DNA of 11,088 bases, taken from assembly GCA_028565715.1 (NCBI GenBank), contig JAOXYC010217350.1:1-11088 (forward strand). The letters run 5' to 3'. Each line of letters begins with the position of its first letter. The stretch's first letter is position 1. The notes below the pieces were generated by a model, which searched no databases, had not been told where the DNA came from, and saw only the letters and a list, made by a program, of their open reading frames with translations. This DNA comes from Phoronis pallida (taxonomy: Eukaryota; Phoronida; Phoronidae). Positions 8,344-11,088 of the stretch are shown here, one piece after another. The translations under genes and the position numbers were made by a program.

Positions 8344-8528
8344 TTAAAGATGCAGTCATGGATAAGGCTTATAAGCCTTATCCATGACCATAAAAGCTCG
8401 AAAAGGCATTGGGATATGCATTCAGATTAATTTGGGGAGCCAGAAATTATGGAATATTCCAAGTATGGGGCATGAAGTTCTAAATATGCAAGTTTTATGA
8501 CTTTTATGGTCACTAAATGCATCTTCAA
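8344..8528. mobile_element. MITE-like foldback element with nested palindrome
   Basis: Two inverted-repeat blocks nest in the correct order. TTAAAGATGCA (8344-8354) pairs with the complement of 8518-8528 (one mismatch). TGACCATAAAAG (8385-8396) pairs exactly with the complement of 8501-8512. This terminal-inverted-repeat geometry over 185 bases, with no coding capacity, fits a non-autonomous DNA element. The left arm is longer because a palindrome sits between its two blocks. No clear target-site duplication is visible, although TTAA lies at the left end and just outside the right end. Confidence 0.55.
8355..8388. repeat. Perfect 34-base palindrome
   Basis: GTCATGGATAAGGCTTA (8355-8371) is followed with no spacer by its exact reverse complement (8372-8388). 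The symmetry stops sharply at 8354/8389. It can form a 17-pair cruciform or hairpin and lies inside the left arm of the foldback element. Confidence 0.93.
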
Positions 8529-9585
8529 TTAAAATGAACAGATGAAAATAATTGACAGGCAAATTTCTGACAGAGCTCTTGCAAGGCACTATCTAAAAAT
8601 AAAATATTGTTTTAAAATCTTCTAAGTAAAATTGAAATCGGTTATTTTTGTGATGCACCTGGTGGAAAGTCTTAATCATGTTAAATTCAAGGGATGACAG
8701 CTCTTAAAAAACAATGGGCAATAAAAAATATATCTGTCTCTTTTAGTTCAGTTTTTCTCAATTGTGCTTAATATTCAAAGTACATGCATCTTTATCAAAA
8801 TCATAATTTTCAAAACTATGTGAAACCATGTTTTTAAAGGGTAATATATTTTACATTTTATTTTCTTCAATGACCTAAAGATTTTATAAATGCTTGGGCC
8901 AGGTAATATCTGAAATTTATAAGCCATACAAAAATGTTCAGAGATTAGAAACATTTGGTTATCATGTCAAGTGATTGCATCCAGGGGCTAATAAATTGTC
9001 GGAAGTGACGTGGGATTGGCAGTGCTTCCAAAACGAGGTCTTAACCTGAACTCATTCTTTCTACGGACATCTTGGATATGTTGGTGCATAACAAAATTCG
9101 CTTGCGCACCAAATTCCACATTTGGATAGAAAAGATAAAGGAATTTTGGTAAAATTTGACCTAAGGTAAACAAATATGTATTAAATTTTTATAAATTATG
9201 ATAACCATATAAAGTTCTGCTTGCCTGAGAGAGGGTTTATCAAACAAAGGCATTTATCAAACACGGAAATTGACAGTTTTCCCAAGCGCTCATTCATTTA
9301 GGAAAAAAGGAGTAAATAAGTTCATTTTTCACATCATCTTCAATACATTGTTCAGGTTCATCATTTGGAATTAGCTTTGTCTAATTTTCCTAAATTTGAA
9401 ATTGTAATTTGTTGTCAAGTATTGCATCATTAGTAGTGTTTGAATTATCAGTTAACTGTGGCGCGAGACCATATTCAAAGGCATCAATGATTTATTGTGC
9501 ACACAACAGCAACATTAGGTGATATAGCACACTACCTGCAAGTGGTATTGAATATTGTTTAATAATATAAAACTGTTATTTACAG

Positions 9586-9624
9586 AAATGGAACACTGCG
9601 GACATTTTGAATCCAGAAATGAAG
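9586..9624 (+). CDS. Unrecognised gene, exon 1 in window
   Basis: 39 bases between TTATTTACAG and GTACGT. In the phase-1 frame it reads (x)MEHCGHFESRNE; in phase 0 it is also open (KWNTADILNPEMK). The phase-1 reading is preferred because it continues through all downstream exons. Confidence 0.5.
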
Positions 9625-10880
9625 GTACGTATATAAGAAAAAATAGGTTTTAAAAAAAAGTTTTAGAATCACATATTTCACAGGAAATTGTGAAAGTTGA
9701 ATGATTTTTCCCCATTTTGCAATTTCATTGAGCAATCACTGGATTTTAATAATAGGTGGTCAGTGGATAAAAACTCAAATCCTAAGTTGTTCCAAAAATG
9801 AATAAACAAATTCAGACTTTAATCACTTTAATATAGGGACAACATCAAAAGGCCAGCTGGAACCCTCTCCTGTTCAACAACAGCGGGCAACAAGTGACAT
9901 GGGCAGTGATAAAGGTAAGCACGGGGGTCCAGTACCCACTAAATTACCCATCATCATTGATGAATGTTGAGGAACAAGGTTTCTAAACCAAACTTGCATA
10001 ATTTATCCACACTGGAAAATTTATGTCACTCACTAAAAAGAAGTTGATAAAAATGAAGTTAATGACGAAATCCGGTATATATTTGCAGAATAAAAACCCA
10101 AACAGTTAAGGCGAAACTCTAAAGCAGTATTTGTTGTGTTTTTAAGCTAATAATATGGCAAAATCAAGCAGCAGTGGTTATTACAGCCAGGGACCGCAGG
10201 AGTTCAAAATGTTCCAAAGAAACGAAGCAGGGAATTTGATGATTTGTTCCATGGATGGCACAATTAAACCTGATGTCCCTGTTGCTTATGGATTTGCAGA
10301 AGATGAAAGTGAGTGTGTATCAAATGTGCCAAAAAAATATAAAACAAATTTTTCACACATATCTAACTAAAGAGATATTGTTTTTAGTTTTTGCCCAAAA
10401 AATTAAGTATTTAAGGCATTCAACAGGTTTACCAGTCAGAACTTTCTTTAAATCCAGAAAATGAAAAACCAGAGTTTGAGATGAGAACAAACCAAGCTTC
10501 TGCTGAGAGCCAACACAAATGTTACACAAATGTTGAACAAACAGATGGTGATAATGACGATACCTTGGTGAAGAAGGTTCAACCACTTGGTGAGAACAAT
10601 TCTTTCAATGCATATAATTCTACAGTTTTCAATGAAACCTTGCTGCAATTGAAGAATCTAAAAATGACTGTCTGCATTTTTAACTTCAAATACATTTTAT
10701 GAACAATTTCAAATCTGGGCTTTTAGTAGGTTGGCAAAAGTTGAACTTTGAAAGCAGTTAACAAAATGATATCTGTTTTGCTTTATTGTGACTCGTATCT
10801 GTTTTAATCAGGCAATGAACAGGAACATGTGGATGATGGCGAACTGACCACAATGGTGAAGGAAGCCTTGCTAACATCAG
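9586..10880 (+). CDS. Unrecognised polar protein, five phase-1 exons, 3' partial
   Basis: Proposed exons are 9586-9624, 9837-9914, 10147-10308, 10416-10589 and 10812-10880. Every one enters and leaves in phase 1, and the joined frame is open for about 174 codons. The product is rich in Ser, Gln, Asn, Asp and Glu, with no signal peptide, membrane helix or zinc-finger pattern, so it is probably intrinsically disordered. An ATG at 9588 lies two bases into the first exon and could be the start (MEHCGHFESRNEG), or there may be a coding exon upstream. I do not recognise the family. The splice sites are canonical GT/AG, though two acceptors are AAG. It could be the N-terminal disordered part of a larger protein whose folded domain lies beyond the window. 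Confidence 0.6.
9837..9914 (+). CDS. Unrecognised gene, exon 2 in window
   Basis: 78 bases between ATATAG and GTAAGC. Phase 1 reads TTSKGQLEPSPVQQQRATSD and MGSDK. Phase 0 is also open (starts GQHQKASWNPLLF), but its continuation meets a stop inside the next exon. Confidence 0.55.
10147..10308 (+). CDS. Unrecognised gene, exon 3 in window
   Basis: 162 bases after a TTTTTAAG acceptor, open only in the phase-1 frame. It reads ANNMAKSSSSGYYSQGPQEF, then a more ordered-looking stretch NLMICSMDGTIKPDVPVAYG. The donor is GTGAGT. The ATG at 10155 is an alternative start if the two upstream exons are not real. Confidence 0.62.
10416..10589 (+). CDS. Unrecognised gene, exon 4 in window
   Basis: 174 bases ending at GTGAGA. 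The acceptor ATTTAAG (ending 10415) is the one that keeps frame with the previous exon; the TTTTTAG at about 10381-10387 would bring in an in-frame TAA at 10412-10414. It reads SIQQVYQSELSLNPENEKPE onward and ends DNDDTLVKKVQPL, acidic and low in hydrophobics. Confidence 0.58.
10812..10880 (+). CDS. Unrecognised gene, exon 5 in window
   Basis: 69 bases between TTTTAATCAG and GTAAGT, the best pair of splice sites in this gene. It reads GNEQEHVDDGELTTMVKEAL and LTS, and leaves in phase 1, so the coding region continues past base 11088. Confidence 0.65.
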
Positions 10881-11088
10881 GTAAGTACATTTTATGAATC
10901 CGTCTAGTCTCTCCCACAGCCCATCTCAAACAATGGTCTGTTCTCGTTACGCAATACTCGAGTCTCGTTAACTATAGGTTGATACACCTCACTCTGCTTA
11001 AGGTGGATTCCCACCATTTCTTGAGACATCTAGCGGCAAACGACGTTTTTAATTCACTATTAGTGCAGAACAATGGTTTGACGTCATA
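10881..11088 (+). other. Intron of unrecognised gene, runs off the window
   Basis: Begins at GTAAGT. Nothing in it is recognisable; it is somewhat less AT-rich than the earlier introns. No acceptor with a convincing following exon is seen before the window ends. Confidence 0.5.

Larger units (their letters stand above)
8216..9585. other. Non-coding stretch before the unrecognised gene
   Basis: AT-rich sequence containing the foldback element at 8344-8528. A weak stem (TTGGTGC 9081-9087 with GCACCAA 9106-9112) and a repeated TTTATCAAACA word near 9237-9260 are also visible. No exon on either strand could be supported, and no promoter could be placed. Confidence 0.55.

Noticed and set aside
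8988-9173. Minus-strand 61-codon open frame as a possible IGBP1 upstream exon
   Set aside because: It has no TAP42-family motifs and no fitting splice sites. It overlaps a small inverted repeat and is probably chance or repeat sequence.
10155-10370. Single-exon small gene from ATG 10155 to the stop near 10370
   Set aside because: A GTGAGT donor at 10309 and phase-matched exons on both sides make an internal exon more likely; the read-through tail is AT-rich intron.

Overview
This is a piece of an intron-rich, AT-rich animal nuclear genome. Short exons are joined by GT...AG introns, and there is no operon structure, ribosome binding site or prokaryotic gene. Two conserved metazoan genes can be read by protein similarity recalled from memory. 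They are the C-terminal half of alkylglycerol monooxygenase (AGMO/TMEM195) on the + strand (exons between 1 and 3373) and the C-terminal third of IGBP1/alpha4 (TAP42 family) on the - strand (exons between 6641 and 5070). The dispersed repeats and the GGAC-tailed tandem array resemble what I know from marine invertebrates. I cannot name the phylum; a mollusc, other lophotrochozoan or invertebrate deuterostome would all fit.

Layout. 1-3373: six AGMO exons, phase-consistent at every junction and ending in TAA. 3374-5069: a very AT-rich gap between two converging 3' ends, presumably holding both 3' UTRs, plus an inverted-repeat element at 4201-4304. 5070-6641: the last three IGBP1 exons on the minus strand, including a 41-base terminal exon; the intron between the first two carries a diverged tandem duplication. 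6642-9585: no gene that I can support. It holds a six-unit tandem array (about 7298-8215) with two alternating unit types and a (GGAC)5 end, then a MITE-like element (8344-8528) whose left arm contains a perfect 34-base palindrome. 9586-10880: five small + strand exons, all phase 1 at both ends, encoding a polar, probably disordered protein that I do not recognise and that continues past the window.

The genes do not form a functional system. AGMO is an ER-membrane, tetrahydrobiopterin-dependent ether-lipid cleaving enzyme. IGBP1 is a chaperone-like regulator of PP2A-type phosphatases. Their closeness looks like ordinary convergent gene packing. The items most worth checking are the A/B-alternating tandem array, the palindrome-bearing foldback element, the unrecognised gene with symmetric phase-1 exons, and the missing upstream IGBP1 exons, which suggest that the unrecognised gene may lie inside an IGBP1 intron on the opposite strand.
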